Positions 9,752 to 20,540 are shown, counted from the first letter of the stretch. The stretch: DNA of 22,167 nt from Ophiosphaerella korrae (GCA_028456385.1 JALNQF010000566.1:1-22167), one strand, 5' to 3'. Notes: generated by a model not told the origin, from the sequence alone. Translations and numbers: made by a program.

Positions 9752-9916
9752 TGTTGTGAGATGCGAGCTCAGGAATGAGTGGGAGATGATCATTGATTGA
9801 AGAGTTATCTGAGCTGGGCTACTTATATGCAGTGGAGCAGCTCGAACGGCTCGTGCGGCTCGCTTACTGCTGCGGGCTTACCTGAATCGTATGGAGCGGA
9901 GCTCTAACTTGCGACA
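9752..9916 (-). repeat. Possible small LTR (TG...CA) with adjacent purine tract
   Basis: The segment starts TGTTGTGAG and ends TTGCGACA, so it has TG...CA ends with short inverted termini. On the minus strand it is preceded by CACCTGGGGGG, which looks like a polypurine tract, and it contains CATATAAGTAG, a TATA-like box. These features fit a minus-strand LTR. I find no second copy in the window, so this remains a guess. Confidence 0.3.
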
Positions 9917-10050
9917 CACCCCCCAGGTGAGCTGCGCAGCAGAGCTGTTCAATGAGTTTCGTAGTAGTCATCTGAACTCAGTTGAAAACAACTTCAACTG
10001 CGATTCTGTTTGTTTTGGGCTCGTGCGCGGGTGCCAAGCGGTCGTGCACT
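9917..10050. other. Unmutated repeat flank up to the AT-rich boundary
   Basis: Normal base composition continues to GTGCCAAGCGGTCGTGCACT (10029-10048) and then stops abruptly at a run of TAATTAATTAATTACC. No gene is recognisable. The border is the right-hand edge of the mutated domain. Confidence 0.5.
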
Positions 10051-11380
10051 TATAATTAATTAATTACCTACTACTTCTAAAGTAGGTTTTTATATATAAA
10101 CTTAACTAAGATAGCTACTTTCTTAAGTATAAAGCTTAGAGTATAGTATATAGAGACTTCTAAATAATTAGTTAATATAATTAACTTATTTTATAATATT
10201 AGAAGTGCGCTTATTTTAAACTATAATAGTAATTATAACTAAGTTTATCTTAGAAGTAGCTTAGTATAGTATTATTAGAGCTTTTTTCTATATATACTAA
10301 GATTATTAACTAGTAGTAATCTATAAACTCCTAAATAAATTTAAAGTAACTAGTAAGTATATTAAGCTTAATTAAGCACTATATAGCCTAAAAGACTTAC
10401 TACTCTTTTAGTATTAAAAGCTTTTAAAAATACTTAAATAAGCTAGTTTTATAATTTTAAAAGTAAAGCTATACTTATTTTATAATAAAAAGTATAAAAT
10501 ACTTTTTTTTTCTATATAAATAATATATTAGTAATATATTATAAAATCTATTAATTAGAAGCTTACTAAATTCTTAAGAGAATTAAATAAATATATTATA
10601 TAAAAGATAAAGGCTAAGTAAGCTAGTTTCTTCGTATATAAGTAATATATAGTTAGTTAAATAAAACTATTTTACTTATTTATAATAAGTATATTAATAA
10701 AGTAGTAAAAAAGTTTAATTTTATAAGCTTTATAAGCTTTCTAGTAACTCTATTACTAGTAAAAGAGCTATAGCTAAGTAAAAAAGAGGCTATAAAGTAT
10801 AAAATTAAAGACTACTATAAGTAAATAAAATCTATTTTATATATTATAATAATAGTATAACTATATATTATATTTATAGCTACTAAGCTATCTTAATATC
10901 TTATAAATCTAAGATAAAAGTATTTTAAAGTAGTAAACTAAATTATTATTTACTTATATAGAACTTAGTACTTATTAGTTTAGTATAGTAGGTAGTAAGA
11001 TAGCTAGTAATAAGATAGTAAGTAGTAAGATAGTAAGTAGTAAGTTAGTAAGTAGTAAGGTACTAAGCTTTTTATATATAGAAATACTTTATTTACTAAT
11101 AATCTAGTAATTTACTATTTAATTTATAACTATATTATAATACTTTTTAGAAAAGTAGTAATATAGAAAGTAGTATAATAAGCTATAGTAACTACTTTTA
11201 CTACTAAAGCTAAGCTACTTATACTTAAGTATATAAGTAAAAAAGTAATAGTATTAAAATATTAGATTTTAAAAACGTTATAGTAAGTTAATAAAAAGGC
11301 TTTTTATAATAGCTATATAAAGGCCTTATTAGAAAAGGATACTAAGGCTTTTAGAAAAGCTATTTTTTAGTTAGTTACTT
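10050..11380 (+). pseudogene. Ty1/copia pol relic (RT-RNase H end), plus strand, RIP-mutated
   Basis: The plus strand from about 10260 reads as the second half of a copia polyprotein. There is an AFxxxxxxxxVVIYKLL segment like the NAFLHxxLDExVY motif, then KLN-stop-ALYSLKD (usual RLNxALYGLKxSP) near 10360-10400. At about 10500-10530 comes FFFYINNILVIYYK, where the usual FFYVDDI has both catalytic aspartates as Asn. Later text near 11080-11250 resembles the copia RNase H region (stretches like TNNL, KLSYLYLS). Stops are mostly TAG/TAA in place of Gln or Trp. Bases 10050-10260 are too decayed to read. Integrase and gag are absent. The 3' end abuts the minus-strand LTR near 11380-11400. Confidence 0.65.
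10988..11060 (+). repeat. Short tandem repeat, about 15-bp unit (AGTAAGTAGTAAGAT)
   Basis: Four or so imperfect units of GATAGTAAGTAGTAA follow one another inside the plus-strand copia relic. In the pol frame they would read as Gln-rich repeats once TAG is taken as mutated CAG. It may be an ancestral CAG-rich repeat or slippage after mutation. Confidence 0.6.
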
Positions 11381-11399
11381 ATAACTTAAAAGTACTAGG

Positions 11400-11710
11400 T
11401 ATAAACTTAGTAAGTAAAGAGTTAATTAATTCTACTATCTATCTCTAGCCTTTTACTCTATCTATATATCTACAATATAGTAGTCTTAGCTAGGTCTCTT
11501 AAGATAGTAGTAAGGTAGATCTTTAATATCTCTTCTATTAAGGTACTAGTTTCTTTATTATATTAGTAGTACTAATATAGTCTATCTCTTTATATATAAG
11601 ATTCTTTATTTATAAAGTTTAAGGCTATAATTATTTTTACTATAGTAAAGTTAGTAACTTAGTAATTATATATATAATCGCGTATCTAATTATATAACTT
11701 ATCTAATACA
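11400..11710 (-). repeat. Copia 3' LTR, RIP-mutated twin of 9430-9745
   Basis: On the minus strand it begins TGTATTAGATAAG straight after AAAAGAG, a polypurine-like run. That run follows the end of the copia pol relic by about 120 bp. The body aligns with 9430-9745, with C to T and G to A changes dominating. The lower boundary near 11400 is where the plus-strand copia relic ends. Confidence 0.6.
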
Positions 11711-11829
11711 CTCTTTTAAGTTAGTAACTTATTAGTAAACTAGATATTTATAAGATAAGTATAAGATTATTAAAGTAGTTTTAGATTTTATTAAGGGGTT
11801 CTTTATATATTATTTAGTATTCTATTACT

Positions 11830-13425
11830 TTTATTAGTCTAAGCTAATTTAAGAAGCTTTTTTATTTATTTACTAGTAAGACTTTTATAAAGCTATCTAC
11901 TATTATCTCTATTAATAGAGTATATTCTACTTTAATTAAGCTAGTAGAGACCTCTTGTCTTAGCTAATAATTATAGATATTAACGTACTAAAGCTTAGTT
12001 TATAGATTAGCTAGTTCTTTAGTAATAAGCTAGATTATTTAAGTATTATTATACTATATAGTAACGTAGTTTATAGGGAGTTTAGCAAATAGTTTATTTA
12101 GTAGTTTTAATATAAATATAGCTTTTTTAGCTACTTATAATAGGGCTAGTAATTTAGCTTTAGTTATAGAAGTAGTAACTATATCTTACTTATTTACTAT
12201 CTATATAATAAGCTTATTAAAGAGTTTAATTATATAGCCTAAAGAGCTTTTTTAATCTATAGTATTATTAGTAAAGGAAGTATTACTAGTAACTTATAAT
12301 AAGTTACTACTACTTTACTAAAGTACCTTTAATCTTATATAAGAGAAGTATATAAGTACTTAATTAGTAGCTTTATAGTAAGTATTACTTAGGTTTATAA
12401 GAAATTAAGCTAGTTATAATTTTATAAATACTATATCTAGCTAGGTAGTTATAGCTATAAATAGAAGTAAGCTAATTTTACTTTAATATTTATTAATCTT
12501 AGATAGTATTACCTAGCTAGTATAGGCCTTAAGTTTAGTAGTAGCTATAAGTATATTATAATAGACGTATAGTTAATCTATAAGCTAACTTATCTTATTA
12601 ATATACGCTACTTGTAGTAGTTAAATTATATATTACTCTTTATCTTAAATTACTTTAATACTAAGAAACTATTAGAAATCTATTTCTTTAGTAATAGTAT
12701 ACTTCTCTTTTAGAAGATAAGTTACTTACTATACTTCCTTAGTCTTCTACTTATTATATACAATAATAATATTATCTACTTAAAAGAAAATAATAATTCT
12801 ATCTTTAACTATATAGTATAGTTTATATAGTACTATTTAAAAGCTTATAGCTTTAAGTATAGCTATAAACTCTTTTTACTATAAAAGAAGTAAGATCTAG
12901 AAACTATATAAGGCCTTTTAAACTAAGAAGATTATATCTTTCTTTTAGTATCTTCTTAGTATTTTTATATAAATCCCTTAGTCTATTACTATATAAATAA
13001 TAGTATTAGTTATATTATATTATTTTAGTTTAAGATTATATTTAGTAGTAATAGCTAAGAGTATCTAAAAGGAGTAGCTAGCTAGTATTATAGCGTAAGT
13101 CTCTTATACTATAATATTTTATTACTAGTCTCTTTATATAACAAGTTAAGCTTTATATTTAATAAATTAATAATATTTATTAAGCTTATATATATATACC
13201 TATATATAGTCTAGTATCTACTAGCTAGAATACTAGATAGGTTTAGCTAGTACTTTAGTCTATAATTTTATCTAGTAATAGCTAGTTAAGTAAAATAACT
13301 TAGCTTCTTTAAATAACTTACCTATTAGATAGCTTTCTAGGTTTATTTAGTATAAGAGTAGTAATAGAAGTTAATTATAGTAAAGCTTTAGTCTTTATTA
13401 TAGGGCCTCCTTTGTTAACTATAAG
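11830..13425 (-). pseudogene. Ty1/copia pol relic (RT-RNase H), minus strand, RIP-mutated
   Basis: The minus strand reads through the reverse transcriptase and RNase H of a copia element. Seen in order are an RILLAITTKYNLKLK-like segment (about 13030), KALYSF (usual ALYGL, about 12920), FF-stop-VDNIIIVY at about 12755-12790 (usual YVDDI, second Asp now Asn), TID-stop-KSSLGYIIKLF (about 12210-12250), and DIVTTSITKAKLLALL (about 12140-12190, usual TSSTEAELLAL). The end near 11840-11960 resembles the copia tail HWLRQE...ADxxTKxL. Stops are TAG/TAA at expected Gln and Trp. The upstream half (gag, protease, integrase) is missing, cut where a gypsy LTR begins near 13430. Confidence 0.75.
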
Positions 13426-13429
13426 TAAC

Positions 13430-13790
13430 TACTAGGAGGTATTAGAAGATTAAGAAGTAATAACAAAAGCTTATATAGTAATTAGTAATAACTATAAATA
13501 ATAGTTAATTTATGTGTACAATATAAAGTATTAGCGTTCTAGGTTAGAGATTAGATTACTAATACTATCTTAATAATACGTATTCTAGTTATCTATATAC
13601 TTATACTAATCTATTTGTATAATACTATAGATTACTACTAATATATTTGTACGTAACTATAGATTACTTTAATCTATTTATACATTATTATAGATTACTT
13701 TAATCTATTTATACGTAATTATAGATTACTACTACGTGTTCTAGTTATAGGTAGTTTCCTAATTAAGGTTGTTACTCTGCTCGTCTTATA
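13430..13790 (-). repeat. Gypsy-family LTR, minus orientation
   Basis: The reverse complement matches the plus-strand LTR at 14755-15110 along its whole length, including the start GTAACAACCTTAATTAGGAAACT, the AATCTAT...ATAGATT subrepeats (13600-13735), TATTAGCGTTCT (13528-13539) and the region after the LTR near 13410-13440. It is one arm of a large inverted repeat. Decay is by transitions. Confidence 0.7.
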
Positions 13791-14700
13791 CTTTGTTAGT
13801 ATCTAAGTTTAGATTAATTAGTTCTATCTCGATTTCTCTTATTACGCCTATAATAGTCTTCTTATAAGTATTTTCTTTATCTTAGCTTTATCTATAAGTT
13901 CTCCTTAGTATTTTTTAAAGTTACCTACCTAGGTACTAGCTATAAAGGCTACTACCTATAGTATAGTTTTAGATAAGCTATATCTATTATATACTATTAA
14001 CTCTAGTTAATCTCTAGTTATTAAATAGGCTAGTAGTACTACTAGAGGTAGAGATAGTAAAAGAGTTAGATAGTAGTTTATAATCTTTCTTCTATAGTAG
14101 TAGCTATATAGATCTTCTTTATTATTTATAGATATATCTAACCTAGTATTATTTTTATAGAAGGACTCTATTTCTAGGTTATATACTAGTACTAAGAGCT
14201 TAATTATTTTAATATAAGTAGCGATCTCGTCTAGTATTTAATATATAAAGTTATTTATTAGATCCTCTATTTTACTATTAAAGATTATTTACTTATTAAA
14301 GATTTTATCTTATATACTTATTACTTTAGCTATAGATAGTACCTAGATCTAGTAGATATTTAATAACTAGTATCTTATAAGGTAGCTAATCTATACTTTT
14401 AGATCTAAACGTTATAGCCTTAATTTACTACAATACGTATTATTAGTTATTGCGAAGGCTTTATACCTATATACTTTTAAGTAAGCTAAGTTTAGCTTTC
14501 TTATTAATACTATAATTCTTTAATTCTTAGTAACTTTTGTAAAGAATACTTTATATAGTATCTTCTAGTTATTTAATAACTTCGTGTTTAATTATATAAG
14601 TAGACTCTAGCCTATATAATTTTTAGCTAAAGTTCTTATAGTAAATTTACGTTAAGTTATATAGTACGTACTTTCTCCTTGTTAATTTCTCTAGCGCTGT
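13790..14700 (-). mobile_element. Internal 3' sequence of the minus-strand gypsy element
   Basis: About 900 bp lie between the two inverted LTRs. The outer 80 bp on each side (13790-13870 and 14695-14755) are also inverted copies of each other, sharing CGAGATAGAACTAATTA, and resemble 970-1040. The centre has no convincing coding frame. In minus orientation it should correspond to the gypsy 3' tail seen at 301-1040, but the match is too weak by eye to be sure. Confidence 0.4.
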
Positions 14701-14754
14701 TATAGACGTAACAATAGAAACCGAGATAGAACTAATTAGTCTTAACTTAGGTGC

Positions 14755-15120
14755 TAACAAAGTATAGAACAAGCGGGGTAATAACCTTAATTAGGAAACT
14801 ACTTATAACTAGGACACGTAGTAGTAATCTATAATTACGTGCGAATAGATTAATGTAATCTATAATAACGTAAGAATAGATTAGAAGTAATCTATAATTA
14901 CGTGTAAATAGATTAGTAACAATCTATAGTATTGTATAAGTAGATTAGTACAAGTATATAGTTAATATAATACGTATTATTAAGATAGTATTAATAATTT
15001 AATCTCTTAACTATAGAACGCTAATACAAGATAGTTACAAAATATCTTCTATTATTTATAGTCTATTATTAACTACTACACAAGCTTTTATTATTACCTC
15101 CTAATATACTAATACTCTAA
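14755..15120 (+). repeat. Gypsy-family LTR, plus orientation (element A)
   Basis: It starts near GGGGTAATAACCTTAATTAGG and holds four units of about 31 bp, each opening with AATCTATA and closing with ATAGATTA (14828-14950). It then has the conserved GAACGCTAATACAAGATAGTTAC (15013-15035) and ATCTTCTATTATTTATAGTC. It is followed by the leader of the gag relic. The same LTR occurs at 16185-16500, in inverted form at 13430-13790, and in part at 1060-1320. Confidence 0.7.
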
Positions 15121-15149
15121 GGGTTACTAGGAAGTCGACCCTATTAAGC

Positions 15150-16180
15150 CCCTTATACCTTATCGATCTAGTTATTAAGAGGAGTAAAGTATAAGTAGCG
15201 TATAGTCTAGCTAATATAATAGTAGAAAGTGTAACTAAATATATAGCAAAAGTACCTATAAGTAGTTATAAGTTAGATAATACTATATAGAAAGTAGTTA
15301 GAGAATATATAAATAACCTAATCTCTAAAAAGGAAGATATAAAAATAGTAATTAACGTATTAGAAATATAGAACAAAGAACTATAAGATTATTTAAAATA
15401 GAATAAAGTATAAATTAAAGCTATTATTAAAGGATAAAACTAGATAGAACTAATTACTTAATAACTAGAGATAAGCGCAACTAAGAAGCTACCTAAGATA
15501 CTAGTACTTAAGAAGTTTAATAGAACAAGAGAGAAACTAAAACCCTTTATAGCCTTAGTATAACTCTAAATAGATATATAAGCACTATACTTTAATATAG
15601 AAGAAAAGAAGGTAATATATATTAGACTATACCTTAAAGAAGATACAATAAGATAGTATAAACCTTACTAGATAGATTATATAATATACTCTCTAATAAC
15701 CTAAAAAGATAAAACTAGTACTATTTTTAGAAGTTATAAATACTTTACTAAATAGATAAGAGTAGTATTTAGAGATATAGATATTACCTAATAAGCTAAA
15801 GAAAAACTTAAGAAGCTTATATAAAATAAGAGTATTCCTAAATACGTATTATAATTTAAATAACTAAGCTAAAATATAGAATAGAATAAGTTAGCCTTAA
15901 TATTATAATTTAAACAAGGACTAAATATAAAAATTTAATACAAAATAATATATATAGAGAAACTTAGGATACTAGAAGCTCTAAAGTAATAAGTAATCTA
16001 AATTAATAATAATCTTTAAGAATAGAAAAAGAATAGGTATAGTAATTAATCTAAAAACTAGGATACTAGAGACCCTATAATCCTTAACGCTAATAAAGAT
16101 AGAAAGAGAAAGAAAAACAAAGACTTTATGTTATAGCTATAACAAGAAGAAACTAATTTAAGCTAGTTAGCCCTACTATA
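15150..16180 (+). pseudogene. Gypsy gag relic A, truncated before the zinc knuckles
   Basis: The plus strand reads as a Ty3/gypsy capsid (Retrotrans_gag type): PKILVLKKFNRTREKLKPF (about 15495-15550), a segment like YLKEDTIRQYKPY (usual YLxGxAxxWxxP), FRSYKYFTK (about 15725-15755), LKKLIQNKSIPKYVL-FKQLS-like text, and a C-terminal run rich in Lys, Asn and Arg. Stops are TAG/TAA from Trp and Gln codons. It matches gag relic B at 16560-17520 throughout. At about 16130-16185, where copy B goes on into zinc knuckles, this copy ends and a second LTR begins. Confidence 0.75.
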
Positions 16181-16184
16181 GATA

Positions 16185-16510
16185 ACAAACTTAACTAGGA
16201 AACTAACTATAATAGAGACATATAATAAATTTACAATTCGCGATCTTAGTAAATACAATATATAAAGCTAAGTACGTAATAAATTTATAATTTGCGATCT
16301 TAGTAAACACGAAGTATAAAGCTAGCTAAGGGACCTAAGTATATAGTTAATAGGATATATATTATTAGGGTAGTATTAGCAATTTAATTATTAACTACAA
16401 GTAATAATACTAAGATAGTTACAAAACATCTTCTATTATTTATAGTCTATTGTATATCCTAATATAAACTTTTACTATTACTTCCTAATCTACTAATACC
16501 TAATAGGCTA
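16185..16510 (+). repeat. Gypsy-family LTR (element B)
   Basis: It begins near GATAACAAACTTAACTAGGAAACTA, matching the LTR start at about 14760. It includes two near-identical blocks of about 60 bp carrying AATTTACAATTCGCGATCTTAGTAAA-like text (16227-16252 and 16290-16310), and ends with the conserved ATCTTCTATTATTTATAGTCTATTG and the leader of gag B. The middle differs from the other LTRs: the AATCTAT-type units are replaced by the TTCGCGATC-type units. Confidence 0.65.
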
Positions 16511-16559
16511 CTAGGAAGTTAACTTTAGTAAGCCTATTACACCTTACTAATTTAGTTAT

Positions 16560-17740
16560 TAAGTAGAGCAAAGCGTAAGTAGCGTATAGTCTAGCTAATA
16601 TAATAGTAGAAAGTTTAACTAAATAAGTAGTAAAAGTACCTATAAGTAGTTATAAGTTAGATAATACTATATAGAAAGTAGTTAGAGAATATATAAACAA
16701 TTTAATCTCTAAGAAAAAAGATATAAAGATAGTAATTAAAGCCTTAGAAATATAGAATAAAGAACTACAAGACTACGTAAAGTAAAATAAGGTATAAATT
16801 AAAGCTATTATTAAAGGATAGAACTAAATAGAACTAATTACCTGACGATTAGAGATAAGTGCGATAAAGAAACAACCTAAAATACTTATACTTAAGAAGT
16901 TTAATAGAATAAAGGAAAAACTAAGACCCTTTATAGTATTAGTATAACTCTAGATAGATATATAAGTACTATACTTTAATATAAAAGAAAAGAAAGTAAT
17001 ATATATTAGAATATACTTTAAAGAAGATATAATAAGATAGTTTAAACCCTATTAGATAGACTATACAATATACACTCTAATAACTTAGAAGAATAAAACT
17101 AGAGCTATTTTTAGAAGTTATAAATACTTTACTAAACAAATAAGAGTAGTATTTAAGGATATAGATATTACTTAATAAGTAGAAGAAAAGCTTAAAAGAC
17201 TTATATAATAGAAGAGTATACTTAACTATATATTATAGTTTAAATAACTATTATAGAATATAGAGTAAAATAAATTAGTATTAATGTTATAATTTATATA
17301 AAGATTAAATAAGAAAATCTAATATAAGATAATATATATAGAGAAGCCTAGAATACTAGAAGCTCTAAAGTAATAAGTAATATAAATTAACAATAATCTT
17401 TAAGAAAAGAAGAAAAACAAGTATAGTAGCTAACCTAGAAATTAGGATACTAGAGATCCTATAATCCTTAACGCAAATAAGGATAGGAAGAAGAAGAAGA
17501 ATAAAGACTTTACGTACTTTAACTATAGTAAGAGAGGCTACTACGTAAAAAATTACTAATTACTAAAGAAGAGAGATATAGTATATTATAAATATAGAAA
17601 ACTAGGATACTTTATAAAAGACTATAAAAGTAAGGACTATAAAAAAGATAAGAAAGCTTAGTTAAAGATAACTAAGAAAAAGAAAGAAGTACTACAAGTA
17701 TAGGCTAAACCTTAGAAGAAGGTAGCTAGGAGCAAAGAAC
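16560..17740 (+). pseudogene. Gypsy gag relic B with two broken CCHC zinc knuckles
   Basis: Same capsid sequence as relic A, but complete at the 3' side. At about 17515-17630 two nucleocapsid zinc knuckles can be read: Y-FNY-SKRGYYVKNY and YYKYRKLGYFIKDY. In a working protein these would be C-x2-C-x4-H-x4-C. Here Cys and His positions are Tyr, as expected if TGT/TGC became TAT/TAC and CAC became TAC. The nucleic-acid-binding function is therefore lost. Gag would package the element RNA in virus-like particles in the cytoplasm. Confidence 0.75.
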
Positions 17741-18780
17741 TATAATATATAATACTCTATTAGTTTTTTTGTTATAAAGATAACTACTACATATACTTTT
17801 CTAGTAAAGAAGGAGTAAGATAGTTCTTATAAAAGAATAGAGTAGTAGTAATAAAAGAGAAAATAAAAGCGTAGCTAGAAGAAATAGTATACGTAATAGA
17901 CCTACTAATAGAAGACTTAGAAGGGAAAGAATCCTAGACCCTATCGACCTAGGCTAAAGGACTAGTACTAGATAAAGAGACTACTATAGCTTTCTCTAAA
18001 AGACTATAAGAAAGTAAGAAACAAGTTAGTATAAGAAGTATAAAGTATACCTAGCTAGATATATATAGCTATAATAGCTACATAATAATAGATATAGAGG
18101 AATAAAATAAAGAATAGAAGTTTATTTAAAAATACTTACTAGTTATAAGTATAGAGGAAGCGTATAAAGACTAGAAAAAACGCAATCCTAAAGAAATAAA
18201 GTTTATACTATTTTAAGAATAGATAAAGTAATATATAGTTATAGTAGGAAGAATACCTATAGAAAGAGAATAGTAGTACTTTATAAAAAAGACGTAATAG
18301 ATTAACAAAGCTTATATACTAAGAGTACTAGTAGTATACTATATTCTAACTAAAGATATACCTAGAAAAAATAAGTACTAGGAAGGAGATAATAAAATAA
18401 TAGATCTAAAACATCTAGTATACTTTAAAATATTATAGATATTATACCTAGACAAGAACTATATTATATATAGGAACTCTAAAGTAAATAATAGTATATA
18501 GCTAATAAGAAGAAGAGGCTATAACTATACTAGAGTAATCCTAGTAGAAGATATCTAAGGATAGGAAATAATCCTAGAAGATAGATACGTAGTAGTAAGA
18601 CCTAGTCTAAAACTATCTACGAAATACGTCTAAAGAAGACTATAGTATAGATATATATATAACAAATATCTAAAGTATAAAGAATATAAACTTAAAGTAG
18701 GCTTATAGCCCTAGAAAGATAGATAATTTATAAAATTACTTAAGTAAAAATAGCTAGAAGGTATAAAAGGCCTATATATT
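17740..18780 (+). mobile_element. Gypsy gag-pol linker region, decayed
   Basis: This kilobase joins the zinc-knuckle region to the protease. The plus strand stays Lys/Glu-rich with RIP-type stops, and readable stretches such as DRYVVVRPSLKLSTKYV (about 18580-18630) suggest it was coding. No named domain is recognisable. Confidence 0.45.
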
Positions 18781-18799
18781 AAAAAATAAGTATATACTA

Positions 18800-19250
18800 A
18801 AGAAAGAAAGTATAATTAATAATTAATAGTAAAGCTATAAAGAACTTTATATTAAAGAAATTTATAGAAATATAAGGAATACGTTATATAATAAAGAAGT
18901 ACTCTTAACAACTAAGTACGATTAAAGGAAAACTATTTTAGGAACCTATTAGGTTTAAGATAGTACTCTCTACACTTAAACTAGAAGAAATAATAATTAA
19001 AAATATAGTTATAGATATAATACTAGGTATACTATAGTTATAGATAACTAACCTATATATTAATTAGAGAATAAAAAAAATTAATTACTATAGAATAGAT
19101 ATATTAAAGGCTAATATAAACACCTATAAGGGAGAATTCCTAGAAGAATATAAGAAATAGGAAAAACAGCTTATAGAGCCTAAATATTACCTTCTAGAAT
19201 ATTAGCTATAGGACTTAGTAATAGAAATAGAAGAAAGAAAAGACGTAAGA
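18800..19250 (+). pseudogene. Retropepsin-type protease relic of gypsy element B
   Basis: At 18825-18836 the frame reads NSKA followed by IKNFILKKFIE. This aligns with the DSGAT-x-NF(I/M)-x-x-KF start of gypsy proteases, which cut the Gag-Pol polyprotein. The catalytic Asp codon GAC/GAT is AAT and the Gly codon is AAA, both G to A changes, so the active site is lost. Downstream hydrophobic text near 19000-19040 could be the ILGxPWL-like flap partner, too decayed to be sure. Confidence 0.55.
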
Positions 19251-19259
19251 TAGAGCCTA

Positions 19260-20540
19260 GTCTATAGAAAGATAGAAGAAGAATCTAAGATTAAACGAAT
19301 ATTTATTAAAAACGCACTAAAGAAAAGAAAGATATAAGAATCTAAATCCTTAGTAGTATTAGACTTATATTTGTAGACAAAAAAAGAATAAGTAATAAGA
19401 GGCCTTTTATAGATTTTAGAAAAACTAATATAATTATAAATAAAAAATAATATCTATTACTATAAATTAATATAATATAAGATAAGCTATAAAGAGTAAA
19501 AATCTTTACAAAATTAGATATCTAGAACGCCTACTACTAGATCTAAATTAAGAAAAGTAATAAATAGAAAATAGTATTTAGGATATAGTATAAACTATAT
19601 AAGTATCTAGTTATATATTTTAGCTTAATAAATACACTAGTAGCCTTTTAAGAAAGAATTAATATAGTACTAAGAGAGTACTTAGACGTATTTATATTTG
19701 TATACTTAGACAATATCTTTATATTCTTAGAAATAGAAGAAGAATATATATAATATATATATAAAGTACTAGAAAAGCTAGTAGAAGCTAAGATATTCTT
19801 TAAAATAAGGAAATACAAATTCTATATAAAAGAAATAGACTTCCTAGGATTTATTATAGAACTAGGAAAGATTAAGATTAACTTAAAAAAGATTAAGTTA
19901 ATTAATAAATAGCTAATACTAAAGAACTTAAAAGAGGTATAATAATTCTATATACTAGTAAACTTTTATAGAAAACTAATAGTAAGATAGTTTAAAGATA
20001 TAAAACTAATTACAAGACTTATAAAGAAAGATACACTATTTAAATAGATAAAAGAACGTAATAAAGCGTTTAATATAATTAAAAGAAAGTTTATAGAAAA
20101 TCTAGTTATTAGAATATATAACCTAGATATACTAGTAATAGTAAAAATAGATATATCTAACTTAGTCTATAGAATAGTACTAATATAAGAAGACCTAAAG
20201 ACTAAAAAGGAACACTTAGATAAATACTTCTCTAAGAAAATAAAAATAGTAGAACTTAACTACCTAATCTATAATAAGGAGATACTAGTAATCTATAAAG
20301 TATTTAAATAATAGAGAGTATACTTATAAGGAGTAAAATACTAAATAAAGGTCTATATAGACTATAAGAATCTTATAAGATTTATAATAAATAAAGAACT
20401 ATTATAATACTATATAAGATAGTAGGAATTCCTATTAATATTTAACTTAGAAATTATATATATAAAAAGGAAAGATAACTAATTTATAGACGCCTTTAGT
20501 AGAAGACTAGACTTATAAGAAGAAGTAAATACTACTAGTA
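19260..20540 (+). pseudogene. Gypsy reverse transcriptase-RNase H relic
   Basis: The reverse transcriptase palm is readable from about 19390. KIFTKLDI with AYY (about 19498-19535) is like the usual FSKLDLxxAY; next is KYLVIYFSLINTLVAF (usual VMPFGLxNAPATF, about 19598-19650). Then FVYLDNIFIF (19697-19726) replaces FVYLDDIL(I/V)F, so the second catalytic Asp is Asn. Connection text FYRKLI (about 19965) leads to RNase H text VKIDISNLVYRIVLI (about 20140-20190, usual DASDxAxGAVL) and KIVELNYLIYNKEILVI (about 20245-20300, usual ELNYxxxDKELLAI). Several frame changes occur. The domain order PR-RT-RNaseH-IN is that of Ty3/gypsy, not copia. Confidence 0.8.

Noticed and set aside
10988..11060. CRISPR-like array of short repeats
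   Set aside because: The units are contiguous, with no spacers, in eukaryotic RIP-mutated DNA; it is a simple tandem repeat.
14828..14950. Hairpin repeats as tRNA genes or a CRISPR array
   Set aside because: No cloverleaf, A/B box or unique spacers; the units belong to the LTR and recur in its other copies.
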